Source of the DNA: Datura wrightii
Taxonomy: Eukaryota > Streptophyta > Magnoliopsida > Solanales > Solanaceae
Reading direction: 5' to 3'
Length of the DNA stretch: 64,000 bases
Assembly: GCA_035772735.1 (NCBI GenBank)
Contig: JASDFA010000002.1
Location: 34,058,501 to 34,122,500 of the forward strand
Shown: positions 10,138-22,727 of the stretch, one piece after another
Numbering within the stretch: the stretch's first letter is position 1
Layout: each line of letters opens with the position of its first letter
Program-made: the position numbers and the translations under genes
Notes under the pieces: generated by a model
What the model saw: only the letters and a program-made list of their open reading frames with translations
Databases searched by the model: none
Told to the model about the DNA's origin: nothing

Positions 10138-12724
10138 TGTCACGCCCCGCCCTGGGGGGTATGACTGGCACTTGATGCCTAGTAGGACCTAGACTGCTAT
10201 CTGGTGAGTCAAAGCACATCTGGTGCCTGGCTGGCTCTAACTCAAATTCCTGGAACCAAAGGGCTATATAACGACTGTAAACACAGCCTCCGGCCAACAG
10301 GCCTATAGCCACCTGCACCTGGAAAACAGCTAACCAGAAACATACTACTACAGGGGAACCTATGCGGGCCGACAAGGCCACCATGCTGTCTAGTTCTCTG
10401 TAACTCAACAATAACATGCTAAATAAATACGTGACCAACAAGGTCACCACTACTGACTGGTTATGGCCACACACGGCCAACAGGAATAGAAATAACAAAT
10501 AACTATAACAAGCTGCACGACCTCACACGACCGGCTCTACTGACCACAGGGAAATATATACAGACTGCAAGCCTCTAGGAATAACAATAAAAATGATCGG
10601 GACAGGGCCCCGACCTACCCGTACTGTACAACAAAAGAAAATGAAATACACTTCTGGAATTCAGTCTCCGGATGACAGGAGCTGAATACTCAATAGCTGA
10701 CTGGAATCACGAGGGATCGCCTCCTCGTCTATGAGTACCTGCAGGCAAGTAATCCAGCGCCCCGCTGGGCATCAGTACCACAGGTACTGAGCATGTAAAG
10801 CAATTGAAATACACAACTGAAATGAATAACAACAGTAACATGACATATAAGCAGAAAGTAGCTGAGTCTATCTAATTGAGAATAACTAGGGAGAGTTTAT
10901 TTATTCTATAACTAAAATTGAGCGTACCTGATGCCGTGTCGTCCCACTGTCTATCAATATCTAATAGCACATAGAGGTATACATAATAATACACACAATA
11001 CCTGACCGACCCCCATAAGCCGGAAGGTGCCAACAAACACACAATCTATTTACCCCTACCCAGGTCTAAACCAACCAAAAATAAGTCACTCCACTCATCT
11101 GATAACTGTGAGCTCCTCCTACCGGTCCCCTTGGGTACGTAGCTCAGGACTTGGCCTCTGACAATAAACTGTGTCTGAGTCCGAAGACTCCTGCCTCTGG
11201 GCCCAAGTGCACACGGGGTGTGTAATTAAAACTGCCCCTGGGTGCAAGCACACAACAGGGTAATTTTATAAAAATCTGTATCTGAAATTGCCCCTGGTCA
11301 CAAGCGCACACAGAGTGATCTGCCCCTGTAAACAGGGTAAACTGGCTCTGCGCAGAGTAAACTGAACTACCCCTGCAAGCAGGGTGATCTGGACCGTATT
11401 ATCATGGTGGTCGGCCATCTTCGTCCTTTAGGCGGACAGCATCGCCCAGCTGGTGGCGGTATTTGAATCTGGTATCGACACAGCTATAACCCAGGGGTGG
11501 TGGGGATGCTAAAGGGTGCCCACATGCCACAACAAGTCTCAACAAACAAATAGCACATAGAAATAGCAAGCATGTATAACTGAAAAGACTATCTGGAATC
11601 TAACTTCTTATTCTGATCTGTTTCTATACTGAACTGATCCTTTACTGATTATACTGATTCTGAAATCTCTGTTTAACTATATGGCTAATCTGTAGCCATA
11701 ACTGTCCGTCTATTTGATCTTTCTTTACTGACTTTTATTATGAAAATCTGTTCCTTTTTATTCTACAACATGCTTGTTATTCACGTAATAGACTGTACTG
11801 AATCTGAACTACTAACTTGCCCTTGGGCACATGCTTTTCTAACTTTCAGACTGAATATGATATCACAACGCGAACTAGGTTTACTGAACTTGCACAATAC
11901 TTAACATTCAACTTCCGGGAATTTTACTACGGACTTCACTGTACTATATACGGCTGAAACTACTAACTTGCCGAAGGAACTAGCTTTACATACCTTAACC
12001 TCGAGTTATCCGTCTGTCGGATGAGGCTCGGCCAATACTTCAACTATTTCTCCCAACTGCATCCATAAATATGTCAATTAATACTAAATATAGCTTTATT
12101 CTAAAGAACAACGTCACTTTCGATATAATTATAGTCTAAACTTAGGCTTATTGAAAGACGGTCAAAAACTCGCTATTTTCCAGAAGTCCAGAAGGGAGAA
12201 GTATTCACTTCACAGCTAGGAGCACATAGACACTAATTTGGAGCAATTCTACTTACCTTAGCTCGGTAGCTCGACGATTCATCGGCCGTATTTCACGAAA
12301 CTAAATCCGTAGGAATGCTCTATGCTGCTAAATACCTCGGTATCTGAGGTTAATTTAGGTTTGGACTGCGTTTGGCAGCGTAATCGGACGAAATTATATT
12401 ACCCTCTTCGTTCTTTTTCCTTTCTCTGGTTTTCCTCTCTGTTTTCTGGAAATTTTATGATTTAAATCCAAAATAAACCGAAGTGGGGCTTTATATACTT
12501 GAGCCTGGGCAAGGCCAACGTGTCACGGAGCCAACGCGGAGGCTGCCCCTCCGTGACACGCTGCCATCGCGGAGGGGCTCTGCCTCAGCTCCTCCCGCGA
12601 TGGTTCGACAGGTTACTCGTCCGGTCTTTTCTCGGGCCTTTCCCTAGCACGTATGGCTTCCAAATATGCTTGACCATCGCACGAATATGCCATCTAGGTG
12701 CCGGGAATCGTACGGGGTATAACA
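10138..12724 (-). mobile_element. Inverted solo LTR nested in the integrase of element A
   Basis: A 2587-bp LTR in antisense orientation: it begins TGTCACGCCCCGCC and ends GGGGTATAACA, the reverse complement of the usual TGTTATACCCC...GGGGCGTGACA. It is flanked by CAGAT (10133-10137) and CAGAC (12725-12729), a 5-bp duplication with one mismatch, and removing it rejoins the integrase reading (...FHPQ to TDGQAER). It is related to the element A LTR (same order of landmarks, including 'ccgcgatggttcgac' and 'cacggagg' words at 12520-12610) but clearly diverged. No internal region or second LTR remains, so it arose by LTR-LTR recombination. Confidence 0.9.
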
Positions 12725-13495
12725 CAGACAGATGGACAGGCGGAACGCATTATTCAGATGATCGAGGATATGCTACGAGCGTGTGTGCTGGACTTTGGAG
12801 GTAGCTGGGATGAGCATTTACCGCTGATTGAGTTTGTTTATAACAATAGTTACCACTCAGCTATCCAGATGGCGCCCTTTGAGGCATTGTATGGGTGAAA
12901 ATGTAGATTGCCAGTTGGCTGGTTTGAAGTAGGAGAGTCAGCGCTGATTGGGTCAGATATTATTCATCAGTCAGAGGAGAAGGTAAAGCTTATCAGAGAA
13001 CACCTACTGACTACTTAGAGCCGCTGGAAATTGTATGCTGATGTGCGGCGCAGAAACCTGGAATTTAATGTGAATGACTGGGTATTTTTGAAAGTATCTC
13101 TAATGAAAGGGGTGATGAGATTTGGCAAGAAAGGTAAACTCAGTCCGAGATTCGTTGGGCCTTATCAGATTCGGTGGAGAGTAGGCCAAGTGGCATACAA
13201 GTTGAAGTTGCCTCCAGAATTAGAGTCCGTTCATCCGGTTTTTCACGTATCTATGCTAAGAAAGTACATAGGAGACCCCTCCAGAGTTTTCCAAATCCAG
13301 GAGGTCCAGGTTACGGAAGAGCTGGCCTATGAAGAGGTTCCAGTAGCCATACTAGACAGACATATTCGTAGATTGAGAACTAAAGATATTGCTTCTATCA
13401 AAGTATTATGGTGTAACAGAAACCGAGAAGAGATGACTTGGGAAGCAGAGGAAGATATGAAAATCGGATATCCTCACTTGTTTCAATCCTAGTCA
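12725..13495 (+). pseudogene. Pol C-terminal remnant of element A: integrase end and chromodomain
   Basis: This continues the integrase interrupted at 10137. It opens with TDGQAER, which carries the catalytic Glu, then LRACVLDFGGSWDEHLPL-like residues and APFEALYG, followed by a stop at 12896-12898 and another near 13017. A long open part (13031-13492) gives the GPY segment (FVGPYQIRWRVGQVAY), HPVFHVSMLRKYIGDP and a chromodomain-like C-terminus (VAILDRHIRRLR ... VLWCNRNREEMTWE). It ends at a stop near 13490-13495, 250 bp before the 3' LTR. It is relatively well kept compared with the region upstream. Confidence 0.85.
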
Positions 13496-13748
13496 GTCAA
13501 GAGGTATGTTAGTATTGTTATCATATGAAATGCCTTATATTATATGTATAAATGAGATGGTCAACTCTAGTCTTTTACGTAATGAATGATATAATATTGT
13601 GTGGAGCACCGTATTGGACTTTTCTGCATTTCAGGTTTTTGAGATAGTCCATATTACAGGGGAAACTCTGTTGAAATTTTCCTAAAAGTAAGTTGAGTAA
13701 GTTGAGACCCCTATAAATAGAAGTTTACATTTGAGGGAGAATGTTCTT

Positions 13749-13761
13749 AAGGGGGGGAGGA
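13749..13761 (+). other. Polypurine tract of element A
   Basis: The tract aagggggggagga lies directly before the TG of the 3' LTR and would prime plus-strand synthesis. The 250 bp between the pol stop and this tract is non-coding. Confidence 0.85.
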
Positions 13762-16123
13762 TGTTACACCCCGTAAATTCTCGAAATGTAGATGGCCTAT
13801 CCGCATGTTGGTTAAGAGTTTTAGAATGCTATACATACTAGAAAAAGGCCTGGGGAAACACCGGATAAGTGACACGTCGAACCATCGCAAGAGGAGGCTG
13901 GCAGACCTCCTCCGCAATGGCCAGAGTGTGACAGAGGCTCACCTCCGCGATGGCCAGCGTGTCATGGAGGCTCACCTCCGCGATGGCCAACGTGCCACGG
14001 AGATGAGGTGTAGCCCCAAGTATAAAAGCCTCCAAACATCAGTTTTAAGTGATAATTTCTTGTAATTTCCAAAGAGAACGAAGGAAAACAGAGGGCACGA
14101 GGATTTTGAGGAATTTCCCTCTGATTATGCCGTTATATCGGTCCAAACTCGGTATAACCTTGGGTAGTGAGGTATTAAGCAGCAAGGAGCATTCCTGCGG
14201 GTTTAGTTTCATGAAATTTGGCCGGCGAATCGTCGTGCTACCGAGCTAAGGTAAGTGGAATTACTCCAAATTAGTGTCAATATATCCCTAGTCCTAAAGT
14301 GAGTATTTCTCCCTTCTGGACTTTCGAGAAATAGCGAGTTTCCGGATGTTTTTTGATAAGTCAAAGTTTGGGCTATATATATATATATTAAAAGTGATAT
14401 TTTCTTTCAGAAATATTAATGTATTTAGTCTTAATTGATATATATATGGATGCAGTTGGGAGAAATAGCGGAATATTGACCGAATTACGCCAATTAGCCG
14501 GGAAATAAAAAACGGAGGTATGTAAAGCTAGTTCTTCGGCAAGATAGCAATCCCAGTATAGTAAACAAAGTAAAGTATAGAAGAAGGAACCTAGAAGTCG
14601 AGAATTGAGTCCAGTATGAATTCAACAGGCATGTTTATATTATTATGTTGTATTCAGAATAAAAGTTAGTAAAGCAATATCAGACAGTCAGATAACATTT
14701 CAGATACAGTATAGCCCAGTATGAGAATCAGTTTAATGTAGAAAAGAGTTCAGAATAAGAAATCAGAATACGGATAGTATTTTTAGATTGAACATGCTTG
14801 CTATACATGATTATTGTTTGTTGAGACCTGTTTGTGCTATGAGGGCACCCTTAGAGCTTCCTTGCCGCCCCAGGGTTAATAGCTATGTCGACTAGCCCGC
14901 CAGAGGGTGAGGATACGTCACTCCAAGGAGTGGCATGCCGTCCGCAGTAGGACGAAAATGGGATGCAGCATTCCCCATATCAGGCTAATGAGCATAGCAT
15001 TATAGCTTACCCTGTCGAGCGCTTGCGCCCAGGGGGCAGATTAAAGATACAGATACAGATACAGATTATAGTTTACAGTTACAGGAGTCCTTTGGACTCA
15101 GATACAGTTATAGTCAGGGGCCTAGAGAGCCCAAGCTGCATACCCAGGGGGCCGGTGGAGGTGCTCGTAGTTAGTAGGCGCGTGGAGTGATTTACTTTTG
15201 GATGGTTTTGACCCGGGTAGGGGTATATAGATTGTGTGTTGGTTGGAACCATCCGGCTTATAGGGGCTGGTATAGGTCCTTGTATGTTATATATGTATAT
15301 ACATGTTATTTATTAGCTGATAGATAGCAGGTCGCCACGTCGACAGGTATGCTTCTACCTTACCTTTAGTGCAGATAAGCTTATTTCAGATCCCGCCAGC
15401 CCAGACAGTTTAACTACTTTATGCTATTTAGAACTACCAGTATTATTGCTTATATTTAGTTATGTTCAGTTTGCTTTACATACTCGATACCAATGGTACT
15501 GACGCCCATTTGGGGCGCTGCATTACTTGCCTGCAGGTACTCACAAACGAGGAACCGACCCCTCGTGATTCCAGCCAACACAGAGTCATCAGCTCCTATC
15601 GTCTGGAGCTCAATAGTCAGAGGTCCACTCTATTTTCTTTTATTATACAGTACGGGTAGGCCGGGGCCCTGTCATGACCATCTCATCAGTATCCTTAGAG
15701 GCTTGCAGACTGCATATTTCCCTATGGTTAGTTGTGCCAGTCGTGTGAGGCCGTGCGTATGTTTTAGTTGTTTATGTTGGCCGTGTGGGGCCTTATCCAT
15801 TTAGTAGTTGGTGACCTTGCCGGTCACAAAGTAGTTTAGCTTCTGATTTAGTTCTTAGTGAAAACTAGTCAGCATGGTGGGCTTGTTGGTCCGCATAGGT
15901 TCCCTTATATTGATGCAATTCTTATTAGCTGTTGTTGTTGTACAGGTGGCTATAGGCCTAGCCGTCCGGGGGCTGTATTTACATCCGCTATATAGCCCGT
16001 TGATTCTGTGAATTAGAGTTAGAGCCAGCCAGACACCAGAAGTGCTTAGGCTCAGTAGTCTAGCGGTTCAGGTGCTAGTAGGGCACCAGGTGCCAGTCAT
16101 ACCCCCCAAGGTGGGGCGTGACA
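13762..16123 (+). repeat. 3' LTR of element A
   Basis: A 2362-bp LTR, TGTTACACCCCG to GGGGCGTGACA, followed by the duplication ATAGA. It carries the same three 33-bp units (13909-14006) and about one 29-bp unit (15077-15105) as the 5' LTR. It differs from the 5' LTR by point changes and a few short indels, including a longer (TA)n run near 14375. Confidence 0.9.
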
Positions 16124-17074
16124 ATAGAATCATCAATTCAATCGAGATAGTTAATCGCATATAAGAATCATGGAGGAATTCAACAATATCCAATAAAGCT
16201 CTAGAAATTCAAAATTAGGGCATTAGGAGTGGGAGATCATGATTTCAATTGGAGAAAGGTCATAAGGGTAGAAGAACCCCTCATTGATAAACCTCACATA
16301 CCTTGATCCACTGATTCATAACTTAGCTTGAAACTCCATGAGAATTGGAGAGGCTGAGAGTGATGAACCCTAGATTTCCCTTACTAGCCTTGAGAGATTT
16401 TTGATCCCGAATTTAGTTATTGAGAGTAGAATGAAGGTTCTAGGGTGAATATTCCCCTTAAAATACCCTTTATCAAGCTTAAAACAACATAGTTTAGGAC
16501 TTAGCAGCTTAGAAATTATGAATACGCCCTTTATAATTCATCTGGATAATAGAAACTTCCAGTTACAATGACCCATCCCAACGAGTCGTTATAGGATATG
16601 ACGGCTCATTGGATCGTTCGTTGTTTCCTAGGGCATCTCTGGTACTCAACTGGTTTCCTCACCAATGATTGACAGGATGGGTCCTTGTATAAAATGACGA
16701 CCCATCACTTCTTCCGTTGTCATCACTACCTCGCCTACCCTTCTTCCAAACTTTAGACAACGGATCCCTACAACGGGTCGTTACTCGCCTCAACGGGTCG
16801 TTGTACTTGGCCGTTGTCTCCGAACCATCTCTAACCCTTTACTGGACTCTACTCAATGATTTATTATGCCGACCCATTAGATCCTTCAATGAGTCATTGC
16901 TAGGCTCGTTGTTACTGGGAGGGGATTGACTGAAGCCTACAACAAGGCTTACCAGGAGTATTTGATGTCAACAATGGCTCGTCCCTTGAGTTGTTCTGTG
17001 ACTCTGATGCAATTTTTTCTATTTTCTCTGATTCAACACCCAGGTTTGATCTTAGAGACTTTTGGGGTGTTATA
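16124..17074 (-). mobile_element. LTR-B fragment, antisense, right piece
   Basis: The continuation of the fragment at 3630-4216 after the element A insertion. Reading antisense from 17074 it starts TATAACACCCCAAAAGTC, then has a U3 block rich in cgactcgtt / aacgacccat words (16560-16920), then the block cctaaactatgttgtttta found in all B and C LTRs. In other B copies the LTR begins TGTAATAC, so the terminal TG has become TA here. It abuts a LINE at 17075. Confidence 0.75.
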
Positions 17075-18973
17075 TATTTATGTAGTATGCTTTTCAGATA
17101 TAGAAGTTGCATCTTGTAATTATTGACTAATTGCCTCTCTTCTTCTTCATCTGTTGGAATGATGTCATCAAAACTCTTCCTTGTATCAAAGATTTGTTGG
17201 AAAGGTAGTTAGCAATTTTATTTCTCCCTTTAGAATGTGCACCACTTTTACATTTCTGTTACCTATGAGCTTCCATATCTCTTATATTATTATCTCTATA
17301 TGCTATGGCACCTCCTAGGTTTTTCGAATCTCTTTTTCTAGTATTATAGAGCCAATGTTTATAATCACCTGTTTTTTCTGAGTGCCTTCAAGAAATCTCA
17401 ATACCTACAGTATCACTATAACTTCTACTTGTGTGTTAGTAAATTATGCATATTCCATTTCCTCAGCTTGTACATGTATAATATCTCCTCTAGAATTTCT
17501 AACACAAAAATCCCATGAGCTACTACCTGGATTACACCTTGAGACACCATCTGTATTGCATTTGATCCAGCCTTTCTCAGGGAGTTTCCATAGCACCTAT
17601 TTTACCTTGACTTATGGGTGTAGCTTGTAGCATTTGTACTATCTCATTCCAGTTGTAGGGTACATACCTGAAGTTATTTCTTCTTATTTCATAAATAGAA
17701 CAATTGTATGTTTCAACGGATACATGAGCTTCACATGTGATATCTCCCCTCTATGTCTAATAATATTTCTCTCTTTTCATAACTCCCATATTATGATTGC
17801 TGGAAATGCTTGAACTATGTATCTTACATGAGGTTTAACTGGAGTATCTCACCATAGATTAATCACGTGAGTAATTTATAGACCCTGTATATGGAGTCCA
17901 AGTGGTCCACTGATATGTTTCGAAATATAAATAAGCTATTGGAGACTTCAGAAAAGCATGTGATATGTTCTCTACTTTTGGTTGTTGACAACAATGGCAT
18001 CTGGATGGAAACTGAAAACCCAGTTCCTTACTACATCATCTAGAGCGAGTTTGAATTTTCAAAATCTCCATAAACATAAAGATATCTTCAATGGCAACCC
18101 TTTGATCCACATCTTTTTGTAAAGTATGTTGGTTTCCTTTCTTTGTCTTACCAGTTGGTATGCTGAGCCAACTGTAAACTTACCATTTTTAACTAGCTTT
18201 CAGAATGGCTTATCCACCATCCAAATTTTCTACGGGGGGTGGGATCTTCTTTATAATGTGGTCTACTATATCATGAGGGAGCAATTCCTTTAGCTTTATC
18301 TCACTCTATCTCCCAGTTTACAGTACCTGTCAACTGTTTTGTCACATACATACTCTGAGCCTGTAATATGATACAGAGCTCCTAGGCTAGTCCAATTATC
18401 TAGCCAAAAGTAAGACTAACCTTGCTTTTGTTTCCATCATATTTCATGTTCAATCCGATCTCTCAACTGTAGCATCTTCTTCCAGATATAAATTTAGCTT
18501 TTCCTTTCAACTAAAACAACATGTTCCTTTTTCAAATACTTATTACTTAAGTGCATTCTCCAATGGATTGTTTAATTCTAAAATTCCACCAAAGATTAGA
18601 AAATAAAGCTTTGGATACATCTTGTAGACTTCTAAAACCCAAACCCTCTTCTTCATAAGGATGACATTGTAGTTTCCAAGTAGTCCAATGTTTGTTAGAG
18701 TTTCCTACTTAATTTCTCCAAAAGAACTTGGAAAACATCCTATGTAATTTGGCTAGTACTCTAGAAGGAGGATCACAGGCTAACAATAGACGAATAGGCA
18801 TGCTTTGTAGTACAGGTTTTATTAGAGTAATCCTACCTCCAATAAATAATAGTTTTCCAGTCCATGAGAAAAACCTCTTACTTACTTTGTCAGTAATTTC
18901 CTTATAATAGGCAACCTTTCTTCTGCTATAATATATTTGTACTCCTAAATATGTGAAAGGAAATTCTTTCCTT
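16563..18973 (-). repeat. Arm 1 of a large inverted repeat
   Basis: This 2411-bp stretch is the reverse complement, with scattered differences, of 20835-23240 (2406 bp). Both arms contain the same junction between the LINE 3' end and the start of an LTR-B. The spacer between the arms is about 1.86 kb (18974-20834). Confidence 0.85.
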
Positions 18974-19314
18974 AGAATCATTGTAATATTATTCACCAGG
19001 GTCACAGGGTCACCACCTATGCAGATGCATGCATATACACTATACTTTTCACTTTATTGATCCCTTGTCTACTAACTTGCTCATAATTAGCTAGAGTTTC
19101 CATCACCAGTTTTAAGGAATATTCTTTTTCTATAGTAAAAATAATAGTTTCATCTGCATATTCCAGATGTTAATATAAGGACTCCACTTTGGAATCCTAA
19201 ATACTTTAAACTTCTTCTAGGATGAATAGGATTAGCGAAAGAGAATCTTCCTATTTCACACCCTTTGTAGATTTCAAGAAACCCCAAGGTTATCCATTAA
19301 TTAGGATGGAGTAC
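17075..19314 (-). mobile_element. LINE (L1-type) fragment, antisense
   Basis: A 5'-truncated non-LTR retrotransposon piece read on the minus strand. Near 19148-19165 it encodes EYADET, the RT catalytic box with the second Asp replaced by Glu. It continues with the RT C-terminal part (18709-19005: KEFPFTYLGV, GGRITLIKPVLQSMP, LARMFSKFFW-like), then the segment EEGLGF-S typical of plant LINEs, and an RNase H-like end near 17370-17640. Frames are broken. It forms one arm of the inverted repeat with 20835-23240. No poly(A) tail or target duplication is visible. Confidence 0.8.
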
Positions 19315-20828
19315 TATAATATCCCAAAAGTACCTAAGACTAGACTCGGGATTTAAAATGAAAAGTAGTAGAAAAATCTGAAAATTTCTCAGAACGAGTC
19401 GTGGTACAGGTCGTTGGTGGGACTAACGACCCATTGGAAGTGCCTATGATTAGAATCTGCAGGGGCAGGCTGGGGAGTAACGGGTCTCAGGATGACTCAT
19501 TGTTTGTTGTAACGAGTCACTGGATGGGAGTCATAGTGAGGTTGGTCCTGATCAGGGAGGTAGTAATGAGTCTTGGGATGACTCGTTGTAAGCGTCCGGG
19601 GGAAGGAATCCCAGGATAGGGGCAGTGGTGACGACGACTGGCAGTGACGAGTCATTGGAGCTTATTACGACTTATCCTGTTCATCCATGGTAGGAGACCT
19701 AAAGCCAGAATCAGGGATGAGACAACAAGAGGAACGAAGACCCATGGGAGCCAGTAATGGTTCGTTGTGACGCCCGTTACCACTGGCAGTGTAATTTTTT
19801 TCAGAAATTTTATTAAGGGTATTTTCATTATTGCTAAGCCCTAGGGTCCTAAACAACGTCATTTTAAGCTCTAAATAGTGTGTTTTAAGGGGGGTAAGTT
19901 CATTCTAAGTATCCCCGCTCCATGCATGCAACCTAGAGCATTCCTTAAAGATCAAGTTTGAGAGATTTCATCAAATTCTCTCCAATTACCTTTGGGTTTT
20001 CAAGTAGGTGTGTGAATTCAATTTACCCAGGTATGAGAGACCATGAAAGAGATTTCCTTTCACTCTCATGCCCTAATTCTTCTCAATTTTCAGAGATTTT
20101 AATTCTAGACTCAAGTTTCATGATCTATGGGGTTTATTCCAATTCTTGTAAAATTCTCTATGATCTATCTATGAGTCAAATTCCTTTAATATATTAAATT
20201 ATGTTTTATGATCTATGGGAAGATTTTATGACCATTTTGAATATAAATTTATAGATTCGAATTTAAATCCAATTATGCCTAATTATGTATGTTTTTATGA
20301 AAAGTCAAGTTATAATTTCATTATGATCTTGATCTAAATTAGGCCCAATTATGATTTATGCTTTATGATATGATTTCTCTAAAGTATTTATCATGGATTT
20401 ATGAAATATCATGTATATACATGTTTTACAAATATGCACGAATTTCATGATTTATGGATTTATGATTATGGTCTATTCACGGGCCTTGTTCCATGGCTTG
20501 TTCATGTATTTCAAGCATGGTTATCATTATTATGATTTAAATAGCCCATGAATCTCATGTATGTTTTCCCCTATTATCATATGAGCACTATATATGTTTT
20601 GGGAGTAGTATTTAATACCGAGTAGACCCGGGGCCCAAGCATACCCCGAGTCTCAGAACTACGTGCCAATGTACCATGATGGGACCTCCCTTGAGACTGT
20701 CCCTTTTTCCCGAATGGGTCTTACATGAGTAATATCATGCCTCTTTTCATGGTTCTACCCTTGGTAAGGTACGGACACCCTCCCGACTAGGAGTTTATAG
20801 GACGAGCTCCATGTGTGCTCACATGGGG
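19315..20828 (+). mobile_element. LTR-B fragment, sense, in the inverted-repeat spacer
   Basis: It starts TATAATATCCCAAAAGTACC and keeps the order of LTR-B landmarks: U3 words (acgagtcgtgg, gacccattgg, cgactcgttg at 19390-19780), cctaaacaacgtcatttta, a leader-like region, then ggagtagtatttaataccgag and actacgtgcc-atgta. It breaks off at about 20828, where sense LINE sequence begins, so roughly the last 0.8 kb of the LTR is missing. Confidence 0.75.
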
Positions 20829-22727
20829 TATGCCAAGGAAAGAATTTCGTTTCACATATTTAGGAGTAGCAATATATTATAGTAGAAGAAAGATTGCCCA
20901 TTATAAGGAAATTACTGACAAACTAAGTAAGAGGTTTTTCTCATGGACTAGAAAACTATTATCTATTGGAGGCAGGATTACTCTAATAAAACCTGTACTA
21001 CAAAGCATGCATATTCATCTATTGTTAGCCTATGATCCTCCTGCTAGAGTACTAGCCAACTTAAATAGTATGTTTTCCAAGTTCTACTGGAGCAATTAAG
21101 TAGGAAACTCTAACAAACATTGGACTACCTGGAAACTACAATGTCATCCTTATGAAGAAGAGGGTTTGGGTTTTAGAAGTCTACAAGATGTATCCAAAAC
21201 TTTATTTGCTAATCTTTGGTGGGCTTTTAGAATTAAACAATCATTGTGGAGAATGTATTTAAGTATAAGTATTTGAAAAAGGAACATGTTGTTTTAATTG
21301 AAAGGAAAAGCTAAATTTATATCTTGAATAAGATGCTACAATTGAGAGATCGGATTGAACATGAGATATGGTGGCAACAAAAGAAAGGTTAGTCTCACTT
21401 TTGGCTAGATAAATGGACTAGCCTAGGAGCTCTGTATCATATTATAGGCTCAGAGTATGTATGTGACAGAACAGTTGATAGTTACTATAAACTGGGAGAT
21501 AGAATGAGATAAAGCTAAAGGAATTTCTCCCTCATGATATAGTAGACCACATTATAAAGAAGATCCCACCCCCGGTAGAAAATGGGATGGTGGATAAGCC
21601 ATTCTGAAAGCTAGTAGAAAATGGTAAGTTTACAGTTGGCTCATCATATCAATTGGTAAGACAAAGAAAGGAAACTACCATACTTTACAAAAAGACGTGG
21701 ATCAAAGGGTTGCCATTGAAAATATCTTTCTGTTTATGGAGATTTTGAAAATTCAAACTCGCTCTAGATGGTAAGGAACTGGGCTTTTCAGTTTCCATCC
21801 AGATGCCATTATTGTCAACAACCAAAGGTAGAGAACGTATCACACGCTTTTCTGAAGTCTCCAATAGCTTATTTATATTTCGAAACATATCAATGGACCA
21901 CTTGGACTCCATATACAGGGTCTATAAATTACTCACGTGATTAATCTATGGTGAGATACTCCAGTTAACCCTCATGTAAGATACATAGTTCAAGCATTTC
22001 CAGCAATCATAATATGGGAGTTATGAAAAGAGAGAAATATTATTAGACATAGAGGGGAGATATCACATGTGAAGCTCATGTATCAGTTGATACATACCAT
22101 AGTTTTGTTTATGAAAATAAGAAGAAATAACTTCAGGTATGCACCCTAAAACTGGAATAAGATGTACAAATACTACAAGCTACACCCATAAGTCAAGGTA
22201 AAATAGGTGCTACGGAAACTCCCTAAGAAAGGTTGGATCAAATGCAATATAGATAGTGTCTCAAGGTGTAATCCAAGTAGGAGCTCATGGGATTTTTGTG
22301 ATAGAAATGCTAGAGGAGATATTATACATGTACAAGCTAAGGAAATGGAATATGCATACTTTACTAACACACAAGCAGAAGTTATGGCGATACTGCAGGT
22401 ACTGAGATTTCTTGAAGGCACTCAAAAAATCCAGGTGATTATAAACATCGGATCTATACTACTAGAAAAGAGATTCCGATAATCTGGGAGGTGCCATAGC
22501 AAATAGTAATAATAATATAAGAGATATGGAAGCTCATGGGTAACAAAAATGTAAAAGTGGTGCTCATTCTAAGGGGGGCAATAAAATTGCTAACTACTTT
22601 TCCAACAAAGCTTTGATACAAGGAAGAGTTCTGATTACATCATTCCAAGAGATAAAGAAGAAGAGAGGCAATTAGTCAATAATTACAAGATGCAACTCCC
22701 ATATATGAGAAGAGGCCTATGTAAATA
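20829..22727 (+). mobile_element. LINE (L1-type) fragment, sense
   Basis: The sense-strand partner of 17075-19314. It encodes KEFRFTYLGV, GGRITLIKPVLQSMH and FSKFYW (20830-21099), then a stop, then EEEGLGFRSLQDVSK-like residues near 21160-21200, and an RNase H-like segment at 22207-22480 (CNIDS...NTQAEVMAILQVLRFLEG) in which the first Asp and the Glu are recognisable but the third acidic residue appears as Gly. Several stops and frameshifts separate these parts. It starts abruptly inside RT at an LTR-B junction and ends at another LTR-B start. Confidence 0.8.

Larger units (their letters stand above)
4217..16123 (+). mobile_element. Ty3/gypsy element A (chromovirus-like, degenerate), complete with target duplication
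   Basis: An 11,907-bp LTR retrotransposon bounded by two long LTRs (4217-6555 and 13762-16123) that start TGTTACACCCCG and end GGGGCGTGACA. The 5-bp target duplication ATAGA is intact at 4212-4216 and 16124-16128. A Met-tRNA primer site follows the 5' LTR and a purine tract precedes the 3' LTR. The surviving pol end encodes integrase and a C-terminal chromodomain-like segment, which with LTRs over 2 kb suggests the Tekay/Del chromovirus group. Gag, protease and most of RT are not recognisable, and an inverted solo LTR (10138-12724) is inserted in the integrase. The element cannot be autonomous. Confidence 0.9.

Noticed and set aside
10013..10498. 161-residue minus-strand ORF
   Set aside because: It spans the end of the element A integrase and the start of the inverted solo LTR, so it crosses an insertion border and cannot be a real gene.
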